Origin: Treponema sp. UBA1240
GTDB lineage: Bacteria; Spirochaetota; Spirochaetia; Treponematales; Treponemataceae
Reading direction: 5' to 3'
DNA: 11,734 nt
Assembly: GCA_002308875.1 (NCBI GenBank)
Contig: DBWK01000047.1
Span: 200 to 11,933, forward strand
Position numbers and translations under genes: made by a program. Below, piece by piece: positions 1-7,779 of this stretch. Within the stretch, counting starts at the first letter, position 1. Each line of letters starts with the position of its first letter. Below the pieces are notes generated by a model, which searched no databases, had not been told where the DNA came from, and saw nothing but the letters and a program-made list of their open reading frames with translations.

Positions 1-749
1 GTGTAAGCCATACCGCCGCCGATGATGAGAGCGGAAGCATTCTTAAGCAGGCTTTCGAGAACTGCGATTTTTGAAGAAACTTTTGCGCCACCGATAATTG
101 CAATCATCGGTTTTGCAGGGTTTGTTACCATTGGTTCAATGTATTTAACTTCTTTTTCCATAAGGAAGCCGCCAACCTTAACTTTTACGAACTTTGCGAT
201 TGAAGCTGTAGAAGCCTGGTCGCGGTGTGCGGTTCCGAATGCGTCGTTTACAAAGATGTCGCCGTATGAGGCAAGTTCTTTTGCCATAACGTCGCGTTCA
301 GCAGCTTCCTTGGAGGTTTCTTCCTTGTGAAAGCGTGTGTTTTCGAGCATTGCAACTCCGCCTTCCGGCAGTGCGTCAATTGCTGCTTTCTGTCCGAGTG
401 CGTCAGGCAGGAAAGTTACTTCTTTGCCGAGTTTTTTTGCAAAGTATTCTACAACAGGCTTCATGCGGTTTTTGCCGTTGATAAAGTTTTCTGTATCTGC
501 ATCGGTCCAGGTTTTTCCTGCTTTTTCAGCTTTTTCCTGAGCCTTTTTAACGTCCTTTTTGGGATCGCCGAGGTGGCTCATAAGAACCAGTGAACGCGGC
601 TTTTGTTCAAGTATGTATTTGATTGTAGGAAGGGCGGCCATGATGCGGGTGTCGTCCTGTACAGCACCGTCTTTCATGGGAACATTAAAATCAACACGCA
701 TAACAATGCGTTTTCCTGTAAGATCAATATCTTTTACTGTCTTAATCAT
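1..749 (-). CDS. pgk: Phosphoglycerate kinase, N-terminal part (3' end outside window)
   Basis: Glycolytic enzyme that transfers phosphate between 1,3-bisphosphoglycerate and ADP in the cytoplasm. The frame is open for 249 codons from the ATG at 749-747 to the left edge, so the C-terminal nucleotide-binding lobe is missing. Family motifs seen: RVDFNVP (residues 18-24), SHLG (58-61), LENTRFHKEE with R139, NDAFGTAHRD with R176, and GGAKVSSKI near the cut end. A GGAGG Shine-Dalgarno lies 8 bases before the ATG and supports this start. Two oddities: the residue after SHLG is Asp62, where most Pgk proteins have Arg, and a Lys/Glu-rich insertion of roughly 25-30 residues follows before the NRMKPVVEYF segment. 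It is divergent from the adenylate cyclase gene and has its own promoter. Identity is secure from the motif series. Confidence 0.96.
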   Translation of the reverse strand, partial: MIKTVKDIDLTGKRIVMRVDFNVPMKDGAVQDDTRIMAALPTIKYILEQKPRSLVLMSHLGDPKKDVKKAQEKAEKAGKTWTDADTENFINGKNRMKPVVEYFAKKLGKEVTFLPDALGQKAAIDALPEGGVAMLENTRFHKEETSKEAAERDVMAKELASYGDIFVNDAFGTAHRDQASTASIAKFVKVKVGGFLMEKEVKYIEPMVTNPAKPMIAIIGGAKVSSKIAVLESLLKNASALIIGGGMAY

Positions 750-757
750 GAAGTAAA

Positions 758-762
758 CCTCC
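758..762 (-). promoter_or_regulatory. Ribosome binding site of pgk
   Basis: GGAGG on the minus strand, 8 bases upstream of the pgk ATG. It is a textbook Shine-Dalgarno and fixes the start codon. Confidence 0.8.
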
Positions 763-770
763 GGATAGTT

Positions 771-800
771 ACTATAGCTATTTGTGTAAAAATATATCAA
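771..800 (-). promoter_or_regulatory. Putative sigma-70 promoter of pgk
   Basis: On the minus strand, TTGATA (800-795) is followed after 18 bases by TATAGT (776-771). Each hexamer matches the consensus at 5 of 6 positions. The predicted start near 764 gives a leader of about 15 bases that would barely include the GGAGG. A second candidate further upstream (TTGCGC, 17 bases, TAGAAT) would give a longer leader. The exact promoter is inferred. Confidence 0.5.
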
Positions 801-854
801 TTCTAAAAATAAAAGTAAATATGCGCAATATTTTTATTAAAGATATAAAAGAAC

Positions 855-883
855 TGGAAAGCTTGTGTGATATATGCTAAAAT
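855..883 (+). promoter_or_regulatory. Putative extended -10 promoter of the adenylate cyclase operon
   Basis: TAAAAT (878-883) is preceded by TGC, forming an extended -10 element. The -35 region around 855-860 (TGGAAA) is poor, as often tolerated with extended -10 sites. Transcription would start near 890, about 23 bases before the ATG. Confidence 0.45.
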
Positions 884-902
884 AGACAAATCTGATTCAA
901 CT

Positions 903-907
903 GAGGG
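903..907 (+). promoter_or_regulatory. Ribosome binding site of the adenylate cyclase gene
   Basis: GAGGG ending 5 bases before the ATG at 913. It supports that start over any internal Met. Confidence 0.75.
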
Positions 908-912
908 TTTTA

Positions 913-3729
913 ATGAGCAAAAAAAGAGAGATTCTTGAAAAATCAAAAGAAGCAACAGATAAAGTTGAAAAATATCTGATGTATAAGCTGGAATACGTTG
1001 TTGCCTTTGCGGTATGCGCCGTTGTTTGGCTCATATCCATGACAAGCGGTTTTGAGGCTTTGGAAAACAAATACTACGATTTGTATTTAAAGTTGTCTCC
1101 CGATGTAAAGGTAGATAAAAACATAACGATGATTTCCATCGACGATATGGCTGTAGAGCAGATTGGTACATATCCGTGGAGCCGTGATATTATCGGCGAT
1201 ATGCTTTTGCGACTGCGTGAGTTCGGTGCAAAGTCCATCACATTCGATATTGAGTTCCTGGATGCTTCGGCTCTGGGAATCAACCCTAAATATGTTAGTG
1301 AAACACTTCCTAAAGAATACGGCACAATGCAGGGTGAGGTACTCCAAACATTCAACGAGTTTGCGGGCGCGGTTGAAGCAAAAGCCGTATCCGCATCAAA
1401 TGCTGCCGACATAGGTCAGCAGATGACGGATTATCTTAGTCCTGTAATGGATGATTTGTATTCTTCCATTACTACCAACATTTTCAGAAACAACGACGAG
1501 TATTTTGCAAAAACGCTCAAATTCTTCGGCAATGCTTATCTTACAATAAACTCTTCCGAAGTTAACACCCTTGATGAGGCGCAGAAAGCCATTGACTACG
1601 CTTACAGGAACTTTCTGTTTGACAATGTGGAAGACCCTAAAGGTTATATTAAAAAAGAAAACGAGGAAGTCCGCAAAGTTCAGTTCAGACGATACGGAAT
1701 TGGTCCTGCTATTCTTCTCCTTCAGGAAAAAATACAGGGCGGCGGCTTTCCTAACGTAATACTTGACGATGACGGTGTTCACCGCAGGTTTGAACTTTTG
1801 GCGGAATACAACGGAAAATATGTTGCGCAGCTTGTTTTTGAACCGCTGTTAAAAGAATTGCAGCCTGAAAAAATCATCCGCAAAAAGTATGAGCTTATAC
1901 TGAAAAATGCCTATCTGCCCGAAAACCACGGAAAAGGTGAACGCAAAGATTTGCGCATTCCGCTGGATGCGAACGGACGCTGTCTTGTTCACTGGCTTAA
2001 AACCTCATTTGAAGACAGCTTTAGAAATGAATCGGCATATTTTTTGCGTCAGATTGATGAGATAGAAGCTCTGCTTATTGACCACATAAAGGCAATTACT
2101 TCTCTTGAGCTTAGAACATCGCGCGGTTATCTTCAGTACCGTAACATGGGCGAAAGTCTTCTTGCTATGTATTCGGAAATAGAACAGATGAAAGAAGATC
2201 TTTTGGAAGGTGTCAGTGAAGATTTTGACGGATACTTTAACCTGCGCAAAAGTTTTTATCATGATATAGGCGAGTTTATTACAGGCGGATTTGACACGGA
2301 AATATATGACACCTTGGATATGATCCGCGAAGCAAACGAAGATCCTGAGCTTTACCGCGACATTCAGGACAGCATTGAAAACTATTTTTCCGTTTTTGCT
2401 GAGGATTATAAAACGTTTAACGACGAATACGAAAGACTTACAGGTATTTACAACAAGGCGTTCTGTATTATCGGACACAACGCGGCTGGAACAACCGATC
2501 TTGGTGTTACTCCGTTTTATCCTAACTATCCTAACGTAGGTACTCACGCTAACCTGTACAATACTCTGGTAAACCGCTCGTTCATTACGCCGTTCCCGTA
2601 CATTGTTACAATAGCCCTTATGCTGTTTACCTGTATAATGTTCGGTATTCTTTTCAGACGTATTGAAAAGCTTTCTACCCGTCTTTTTTCGGGAATAGCC
2701 ATAATTGTCGGTGCAATGCTGATTATGTACGGTCTGTTTGTTATGTTCCGCATATATGTTCAGACACTGCCTATTCTTGTTGCGCTCATTCTTGAATTTA
2801 TTTCAATTACGGTTGCGCGCTTTATGCTTTCTGAAAAGGATAAGACGTTCCTCCGCAAGGCTTTTGCAACGTATCTTTCGGGTGATATTATCGATGAAAT
2901 TGTTAAAGACCCTGAAAAACTCAAGCTTGGTGGTCAGGAAAAGGAACTTACCGCAATCTTTACGGATGTTCGTTCGTTCTCAACCTTGTCTGAAAAGGTA
3001 ACGCCTACACAGCTCGTTTCTATCCTTAACAAGTACCTTACTACAATGAGTGATATTGTTCTTGAACACAAGGGAACGATTGACAAGTTTGAAGGTGATG
3101 CTATCATCGCGTTCTATGGTGCTCCTGTTGACAATCCCCAGCATGCGCGGATGGCGCTGCTTTCTGCAATCCGCATGAAGCAGGCTGAAATTGAGCTTAA
3201 CAAAGTGCTTGTTGAATCCGGTGAAGCACCGAATGCGCTTTTAACACGTATCGGTATTAACTCTGGTCCTATGGTTGTTGGAAACATGGGCACGGACGCA
3301 AAGATGAACTACACCATCATGGGTAACGACGTAAACCTTGCGGCGCGTCTTGAGGGTGTAAACAAGGTATACGGAACCTGGATTCTTGCTTCGGAAGCTT
3401 CTTATAATGCCGCCGGTGAGGGATTCCTCGGACGTCGCCTTGACCGTGTTCGCGTAGTTGGTATTAACACACCGGTTCAGCTTTACAACGTAATGGGACT
3501 GACGGAAGAAATGTCGCAGGACACAATAGACGGTGTTGCAAATTTCCACGAAGCTCTGGATTTGTATCTTGAACAGAATTTTGAAAAGGCTACCAAATAC
3601 TTTAACGAAGTTAAAAAGCTTATTCCCGATGATCCGCCGAGCGACGTTTATCTTGAACGCTGCCGAAAGTTTGCTATTACTGGTGTTCCGGACGGCTGGG
3701 ACGGCGTTGTAAATATGACTTCAAAATAA
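913..3729 (+). CDS. CHASE2-domain class III adenylate cyclase (transmembrane sensor)
   Basis: Converts ATP to cyclic AMP, apparently controlled by an extracytoplasmic sensor. Order in the 938 residues: a first membrane segment (about 26-43); a split CHASE2 domain with blocks at about 48-115, 277-293 and 517-547; three membrane segments (about 563-583, 593-613, 616-637), the usual CHASE2 topology; a cyclase domain (about 670-850); and a TPR-like helical tail (about 877-917). The catalytic set is complete: metal-binding D685 and D729, adenine-contacting K725 and T801, transition-state N808 and R812. Lys and Thr at the base-contact positions favour ATP over GTP. Two long insertions break the CHASE2 domain (about 118-255 and 370-510), the second predicted largely helical. 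The downstream YigZ-like gene starts one base after the stop. The signal sensed cannot be read from the sequence. Confidence 0.93.
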   Translation: MSKKREILEKSKEATDKVEKYLMYKLEYVVAFAVCAVVWLISMTSGFEALENKYYDLYLKLSPDVKVDKNITMISIDDMAVEQIGTYPWSRDIIGDMLLRLREFGAKSITFDIEFLDASALGINPKYVSETLPKEYGTMQGEVLQTFNEFAGAVEAKAVSASNAADIGQQMTDYLSPVMDDLYSSITTNIFRNNDEYFAKTLKFFGNAYLTINSSEVNTLDEAQKAIDYAYRNFLFDNVEDPKGYIKKENEEVRKVQFRRYGIGPAILLLQEKIQGGGFPNVILDDDGVHRRFELLAEYNGKYVAQLVFEPLLKELQPEKIIRKKYELILKNAYLPENHGKGERKDLRIPLDANGRCLVHWLKTSFEDSFRNESAYFLRQIDEIEALLIDHIKAITSLELRTSRGYLQYRNMGESLLAMYSEIEQMKEDLLEGVSEDFDGYFNLRKSFYHDIGEFITGGFDTEIYDTLDMIREANEDPELYRDIQDSIENYFSVFAEDYKTFNDEYERLTGIYNKAFCIIGHNAAGTTDLGVTPFYPNYPNVGTHANLYNTLVNRSFITPFPYIVTIALMLFTCIMFGILFRRIEKLSTRLFSGIAIIVGAMLIMYGLFVMFRIYVQTLPILVALILEFISITVARFMLSEKDKTFLRKAFATYLSGDIIDEIVKDPEKLKLGGQEKELTAIFTDVRSFSTLSEKVTPTQLVSILNKYLTTMSDIVLEHKGTIDKFEGDAIIAFYGAPVDNPQHARMALLSAIRMKQAEIELNKVLVESGEAPNALLTRIGINSGPMVVGNMGTDAKMNYTIMGNDVNLAARLEGVNKVYGTWILASEASYNAAGEGFLGRRLDRVRVVGINTPVQLYNVMGLTEEMSQDTIDGVANFHEALDLYLEQNFEKATKYFNEVKKLIPDDPPSDVYLERCRKFAITGVPDGWDGVVNMTSK

Positions 3730-3730
3730 C

Positions 3731-4318
3731 GTGAAAGTTCTCAAACAGTATGCGTCTGCAGAAATTGAAGTAAAAAAATCCCGTTTTCTTGCTGAAGCTT
3801 TTTCAATTAAAAGCCAGCAGGAAGCGCGGGAGCTTTTAAAGCAGCAAAAAATAAAATATTCTGATGCAACTCATGTGGTTCACGCCTTTTCGGCAGGATT
3901 GGGCGGCGAAATTTGCGGCTGTTCCGATGACGGTGAGCCTGCCGGAACTGCGGGGCGGCCTGTGCTTGATGTACTGAAAGGCAGCGGTTGTACAAACATT
4001 CTGCTTACTGTAACAAGATGGTTCGGCGGTACGCTTCTTGGAACCGGTGGTCTTGTGCGCGCGTACGGAGATTCTGCAAAAGAAGTTCTTGCAGTGTGCA
4101 GTATGGAAGAATATATAAGCAAAGTACCGTTTTCGGTAAGCACAAACTACCAGCTGTATGAGCAGGTAAAAAAACTGCTTGGCAGGTTTGAGGCTGAGAT
4201 AGAAAACGAAGATTTTGCCGAGAATATTGTGCTAAAAGGAAACCTGCCCGAAAAAAACAAGCCCGCGCTACAAAAAGAAGTAGAAAACTTAAGCTGCGGC
4301 AAAATCAGCGTCGTTTAA
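3731..4318 (+). CDS. YigZ/IMPACT family protein (UPF0029)
   Basis: Conserved cytoplasmic protein of 195 residues, the normal length for bacterial YigZ/YvyE-type members. Visible motifs are KSRF (16-19), DATHVVHAF (45-53), SDDGEPAGTAGRP (65-77) and TRWFGGTLLGTGGLVRAYG (95-113), followed by the C-terminal ferredoxin-like domain typical of the family. Family members are linked to ribosome or translation control by homology to eukaryotic IMPACT, but the bacterial role is not settled. The start is GTG, one base after the cyclase stop, with no clear Shine-Dalgarno, and the next Met is far inside the domain. Translation is therefore probably coupled to the cyclase gene. The 3' end overlaps the opposing ParB-like gene by 14 bases. 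Confidence 0.92.
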   Translation: MKVLKQYASAEIEVKKSRFLAEAFSIKSQQEARELLKQQKIKYSDATHVVHAFSAGLGGEICGCSDDGEPAGTAGRPVLDVLKGSGCTNILLTVTRWFGGTLLGTGGLVRAYGDSAKEVLAVCSMEEYISKVPFSVSTNYQLYEQVKKLLGRFEAEIENEDFAENIVLKGNLPEKNKPALQKEVENLSCGKISVV

Positions 4319-4694
4319 AAAGCCTTTTAAAAAACTCTTTTATTGCAAGCAGTATGCGCTTCCAAAGCGGAGGATGCTTTATTCTTTCCAGTTTAAGATA
4401 TCCGTCATAAAGTTCCTGCTGCGTAAAGTCTTCGCGCTGAATATTTTCGTCCAGTTCCATCTGCAGCAGGGCTTTTTTGTTTGTTTCTGAAATTATGTTT
4501 GCTTCTATTTTTGTCCAGCCTAAAAGTTTTGCCGCTTCAAGTCGCCTGTGCCCTGCAACAAGTTCCATTTTTCGGTTTACGGTTATGGGGTGCAAAAGTC
4601 CGTAATGACGCAGACTTTCTTTGAGCGATTCCAAATCGCCCAAATCTTTGCGGACGCGGTGCTTAATTCGTATGTCGTCAACTGATACAAGCAT
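4305..4694 (-). CDS. Short ParB N-terminal-domain protein with basic amphipathic C-terminal tail
   Basis: A 129-residue protein containing little more than the ParB/Srx-type nucleotide-binding fold. Seen: YGLLHPI (31-37), GHRRLEAA (48-55, the ParB GERR box) and ENIQRED (83-89, the ParB ENxQRE box). In chromosomal ParB and Noc these boxes bind CTP. The helix-turn-helix DNA-binding domain and dimerisation domain of full ParB (usually about 280 residues) are absent. Instead the protein ends in a helix (about 109-129) with W111, I114, L115, I118, F121, F122, L125 and F126 set among many Lys/Arg, which looks like a peripheral membrane anchor. It follows PBP1A by 27 bases on the same strand with no terminator, so it is probably in that operon. 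No strong Shine-Dalgarno precedes the ATG. Function is unknown; it is unlikely to be a plasmid partition protein. Confidence 0.85.
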   Translation of the reverse strand: MLVSVDDIRIKHRVRKDLGDLESLKESLRHYGLLHPITVNRKMELVAGHRRLEAAKLLGWTKIEANIISETNKKALLQMELDENIQREDFTQQELYDGYLKLERIKHPPLWKRILLAIKEFFKRLFKRR

Positions 4695-4721
4695 AACTAA
4701 AGAGTAAGCAGTAAGCTTGAA

Positions 4722-7295
4722 CTAGTCAAGTAAAAAGTTCTCGTTTTCCATATCGAACATGAACGGATTGGTGTTTTCGTCCGTTTCGTTCTGCTCTTCC
4801 GGTGTTTCTTCTTCCATTGAAGGAATCATATTGCTGTCGAGGAACGAGAGGTCAATTTTAAGCGGCGAATTATCAACGACAGAAGGTGTTTCTATTCCCG
4901 CCATGAAGCGTTCTTTTTCAAGCCTGCTGGTTGCAAGTTTTTCGGCGTATTCGCGGTTTATGTGGTAGTCGCAGGTTGTTGTAGGCTGTGTTCCCTCAAG
5001 AAAGTACTGCGTTGTAGCATGGTCGCCGCAGGTGCTTGTCAGAAGTTTGCCCGAAACTGAACATACTTTTACCTTTACGATTCCCGTTTGTGGAACAGGG
5101 AAATCTTTGGGCTGGTAGTCCTCGTTTGCCACATACATAAAGTCGCCCCAAAGCGGACCTGAAAGTGTTGAACCGGTGAGCGCAAGACCGAGAGACTGTC
5201 CGGGCTTGTCAAATCCGAACCATACAACAGCTGTAATATAAGGTGTGTAACCAACAGCCCAGGCGTTCTGCCAGTTCTGTGTTGTTCCGGTTTTACCGGC
5301 GGAAGGCATTGTGTAGCGTTTGCCGTTTATGTCGGTGTAGGTCAGCTTTGTACCGTACTTGGAACCGTACGCCAAAGTTCCCATTGTAACTGATTTTTTA
5401 AGGATTTCGGTCATTACGAATGCGGTCTGCGGTGAGATTACCTGCGCATCTTTTCCCATTTTCTGATGTTCAAGCCGGATGTTGCGTTCGTTATCGAGAA
5501 CTGTTTTTCCGGTTCTGTCTTCGATTGAACGTACTGCGAACGGTGTAACTACACGGCCCTGATTGCCAAATATGGCAAAAGCTCTTGCAAGCTCAACCGG
5601 TCTTACGGAACAAACACCGAGACCAATAGGATAAACTCTTTCAAAGCTTCGTGAAGCCCATTCTTCCTGCGGAATACCGAGCAGGGTAGAAGCCCTGTTA
5701 AGTGCGGCATCAAAGCCTATGCCTTCAAGAACGTGCAGTGACGGTATGTTCATGGATTTTGCAAGTGCGTACCACAGCTGAACCTGTCCCTGCCATTCAC
5801 CTTTAAAGTTTTCTGGTATGTACTGAACTCCGTCCGAATTATAGAAAACATACGGAGCGTCCTGAATGAGCGAAACGGATGTGAATTCGCGCGAGTCAAT
5901 TGCCGCCGAGTAATAAAGCGGTTTGAATGTACTTCCCGGCTGGAGCTTTGCCTGCGTTGCCCTTATGAACTGGTTGTCGGAATCATATTTGCTTCCGCCT
6001 ACAAGCGCTGTGATGTGACCTGTTTCGTTTTCAACGGCAATCATTGCACCTTCGATGGTTGTTTTTCCCGATTCCTGCCGCATTTTTGCGTTTACACGGT
6101 TTGCAACCTCCATCTTGAGCCCTTCAATGCCAAATAACAGCGACATTGCGTCAATAATCGGGTTTATCTCCGTGTTATATATTTTGAGAGCCTGAAGCTC
6201 GTTGCGTTCCTGAGTAACTTTTAGCGACGGAATGTCAAATGTCAGTGCAAGAAGTTCAACAATAGGTATATATGTAGAAATTGCATCACTGCGCCGCGAT
6301 GAAATGTCGTTCTGATAACTGTTGTTTGCGTATTCAAGGCGGTTCGCCATGAGATCCTGAGCTGCAAGCTGGTGCTTGAGGTTCATTGTTGTGTTTACGG
6401 TATAGCCGCCTGTGTAAATGTCGGCCTTGCCGTAAATAAGCTGATTAAGTTCGCTTATAACGTAAGCACTGAACCATGGTGCCTTGTCTTCGCGCATATA
6501 GTATGCGCCGGAATTTGTTCTTGTGTAGTCAAAACCGAGCCAGTATTCGTCGAATGAATAATCTGCCTGTTCCTTTGAAAGAAGGTTAAGCTCTACCATA
6601 CTGTCAAGAACTTCTTTCTGGCGTTCCTGAGCAACTGTAGGATGTTCAAACGGGTTGTACATTCCAGGGTTTGAAAGCTGAACAACAAGAATGGCTGCTT
6701 CTGCAGGTGTTATTTCGGATGCGGCGTGTCCGAAGTAGTATTTGGATGCTGCATTTACACCGTATGTACCGCCGCCGAGATATATTTTGTTGAGATAAAG
6801 CTCAAGAATGTCGTTTTTAGAAAAACGGCGCTCCATCTGGATTGCCCACCACAGTTCCTTGAGCTTGCGCTTTATTGTCATTTCGGTGCGGTCGCAGTAC
6901 AGAGTTCCCGCAATCTGCTGGGTAAGCGTACTTCCGCCACCGAGCGTTTTTCCGGTGAGTTTGCCGACTACAGCGCGTGTAAGTGCTTTCAGGCTAAAGC
7001 CGCGGTGCTTGTAAAAGGTGCGGTCTTCGCGTGTAAGGAGAGCGTCCAGCAAATGCTGCGGAAGCTCGTCCATGCCGATGAGTTCGCGTTTTTCGTCGGC
7101 GGAAAGTTCCGTTATAAGTTCACCGTTTATGTCCAAAAGACGGGTTGGCAGTGCCGTTGAAAATTCAGTAAAATTTTCGTTGTTTATTGTGTTTACTGTA
7201 TTAGAAAGTAACAGCCCCAAAGCTGTACCAAAAATAACGGCGAAGAAAAGACATATACCTGAAAGAATAAAAATTCCCGCTTTTGTTTTTTTCAT
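4722..7295 (-). CDS. Class A penicillin-binding protein 1A (peptidoglycan glycosyltransferase/transpeptidase)
   Basis: Bifunctional cell-wall synthase anchored in the inner membrane. It polymerises lipid II and cross-links stem peptides in the periplasm. The 857 residues carry a signal anchor (about 7-31) and a GT51 domain with catalytic E90 in EDRTFYKHRGF, GGSTLTQQ (120-127) and KRKLKE with E147. The transpeptidase domain has STFK (455-458, nucleophile S455), SMN (514-516) and KTGT (668-671). The C-terminus is acidic, rich in Glu and Asn. A segment of about 90 residues (320-412) separates the two catalytic parts and is probably a lineage-specific insert. I chose the ATG at 7295, one base after the stop of the upstream lipoprotein gene. 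An in-frame TTG at 7331 would add 12 residues but overlap that gene by 35 bases. It is the middle gene of a three-gene operon. Confidence 0.95.
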   Translation of the reverse strand: MKKTKAGIFILSGICLFFAVIFGTALGLLLSNTVNTINNENFTEFSTALPTRLLDINGELITELSADEKRELIGMDELPQHLLDALLTREDRTFYKHRGFSLKALTRAVVGKLTGKTLGGGSTLTQQIAGTLYCDRTEMTIKRKLKELWWAIQMERRFSKNDILELYLNKIYLGGGTYGVNAASKYYFGHAASEITPAEAAILVVQLSNPGMYNPFEHPTVAQERQKEVLDSMVELNLLSKEQADYSFDEYWLGFDYTRTNSGAYYMREDKAPWFSAYVISELNQLIYGKADIYTGGYTVNTTMNLKHQLAAQDLMANRLEYANNSYQNDISSRRSDAISTYIPIVELLALTFDIPSLKVTQERNELQALKIYNTEINPIIDAMSLLFGIEGLKMEVANRVNAKMRQESGKTTIEGAMIAVENETGHITALVGGSKYDSDNQFIRATQAKLQPGSTFKPLYYSAAIDSREFTSVSLIQDAPYVFYNSDGVQYIPENFKGEWQGQVQLWYALAKSMNIPSLHVLEGIGFDAALNRASTLLGIPQEEWASRSFERVYPIGLGVCSVRPVELARAFAIFGNQGRVVTPFAVRSIEDRTGKTVLDNERNIRLEHQKMGKDAQVISPQTAFVMTEILKKSVTMGTLAYGSKYGTKLTYTDINGKRYTMPSAGKTGTTQNWQNAWAVGYTPYITAVVWFGFDKPGQSLGLALTGSTLSGPLWGDFMYVANEDYQPKDFPVPQTGIVKVKVCSVSGKLLTSTCGDHATTQYFLEGTQPTTTCDYHINREYAEKLATSRLEKERFMAGIETPSVVDNSPLKIDLSFLDSNMIPSMEEETPEEQNETDENTNPFMFDMENENFLLD

Positions 7296-7296
7296 A

Positions 7297-7695
7297 TTAC
7301 TTGCGTTTTCCGGCTTTTTCGATTTTTTCAAGGTCTTTTTGCGCTAAGACACGGTATTTGGCAGGAATAAAAGCCGCATCGTAGGAATCATAGCATTCAA
7401 GAACCTGATTAAGCATAGATTCCGCTTCGGCGTATTTCTTTTCCTTTATCTTAATGTGGGCGATTTCGTAAAGCCCGATTACAAGATAGGTTGTGTCGGT
7501 TCCATAGCGGTCGAGCAGAAGCTCATACATATATTGTGAAGCGTAATTGTTTCCCTTTTCGTATAATTCCTGCGCCTGCTGGATTATTTCCTGAGGGCTT
7601 ATATCATCGGGTATATCAGAAGGAACACCTGTCCGGCATCCCAAAAGTGCTGAAATAAATGAAATAAAAATAACAATAAAAATAATCTTTTTCAT
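7297..7695 (-). CDS. Small TPR-containing lipoprotein
   Basis: Predicted lipoprotein of 132 residues. The N-terminus is MKKII followed by a hydrophobic stretch and a lipobox ALLGC, with lipidated C20. The mature part (about 33-125) reads as two or three tetratricopeptide-like helical pairs, for example AQELYEKGNNYASQYMYELL and KKYAEAESMLNQVLECY. TPR lipoproteins usually act as protein-interaction scaffolds. Here the next gene, one base downstream, is PBP1A, so a role in positioning or regulating peptidoglycan synthesis is a reasonable guess, not shown. The ATG at 7695 places the signal peptide correctly. An upstream in-frame start near 7731 would put a charged extension before it and lies inside the predicted -35 element. 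The Shine-Dalgarno is weak. Confidence 0.85.
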   Translation of the reverse strand: MKKIIFIVIFISFISALLGCRTGVPSDIPDDISPQEIIQQAQELYEKGNNYASQYMYELLLDRYGTDTTYLVIGLYEIAHIKIKEKKYAEAESMLNQVLECYDSYDAAFIPAKYRVLAQKDLEKIEKAGKRK

Positions 7696-7702
7696 AAAAG
7701 TT

Positions 7703-7731
7703 ACTCTATCACGCAGAGAAAACTCCGTCAA
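7703..7731 (-). promoter_or_regulatory. Putative promoter of the lipoprotein-PBP1A-ParB-like operon
   Basis: On the minus strand, TTGACG (7731-7726, 5 of 6 consensus) is followed after 17 bases by TAGAGT (7708-7703), preceded by TGA to form an extended -10. The expected start, 7 bases beyond the -10, falls at 7696/7695, on or next to the ATG. The mRNA would then be leaderless or nearly so. Confidence 0.5.
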
Positions 7732-7750
7732 TAATTATCTAAAATCTGCT

Positions 7751-7779
7751 TTCCAAGAAACCGTGCCCTGTGATATTAT
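7751..7779 (+). promoter_or_regulatory. Putative extended -10 promoter of the MarR-family gene
   Basis: TATTAT (7774-7779) preceded by TGA (7771-7773) is an extended -10 element. The -35 region, TTCCAA (7751-7756) at 17 bases, is weak. The predicted transcription start is 7786/7787, which coincides with the ATG at 7787. Confidence 0.45.

Noticed and set aside
22..806. Plus-strand open frames across the first 800 bases.
   Set aside because: All are antisense or frame-shifted shadows of pgk, whose motifs are unmistakable on the minus strand.
1074..2547. Several long open frames antisense to the adenylate cyclase gene (for example 2005-2547, 1396-1782).
   Set aside because: No recognisable domains and Cys/Phe/Arg-rich composition. 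They mirror the codon pattern of the real gene on the other strand.
4314..4331. Perfect 7-bp inverted repeat (TTTAAAA, loop AGCC, TTTTAAA) at the convergent gene ends, as a possible bidirectional terminator.
   Set aside because: The stem is entirely A-T and has no clean U-tract on either strand, so it is too weak to call a terminator.
6726..7160. 144-codon open frame antisense to the PBP1A gene.
   Set aside because: It lies wholly across the conserved glycosyltransferase region of PBP1A and shows no family motif or ribosome binding site.
7296..7331. TTG at 7331 as start of PBP1A, adding 12 residues.
   Set aside because: It would overlap the lipoprotein gene by 35 bases. The ATG at 7295 follows that gene's stop by one base and places the signal anchor close to the N-terminus.
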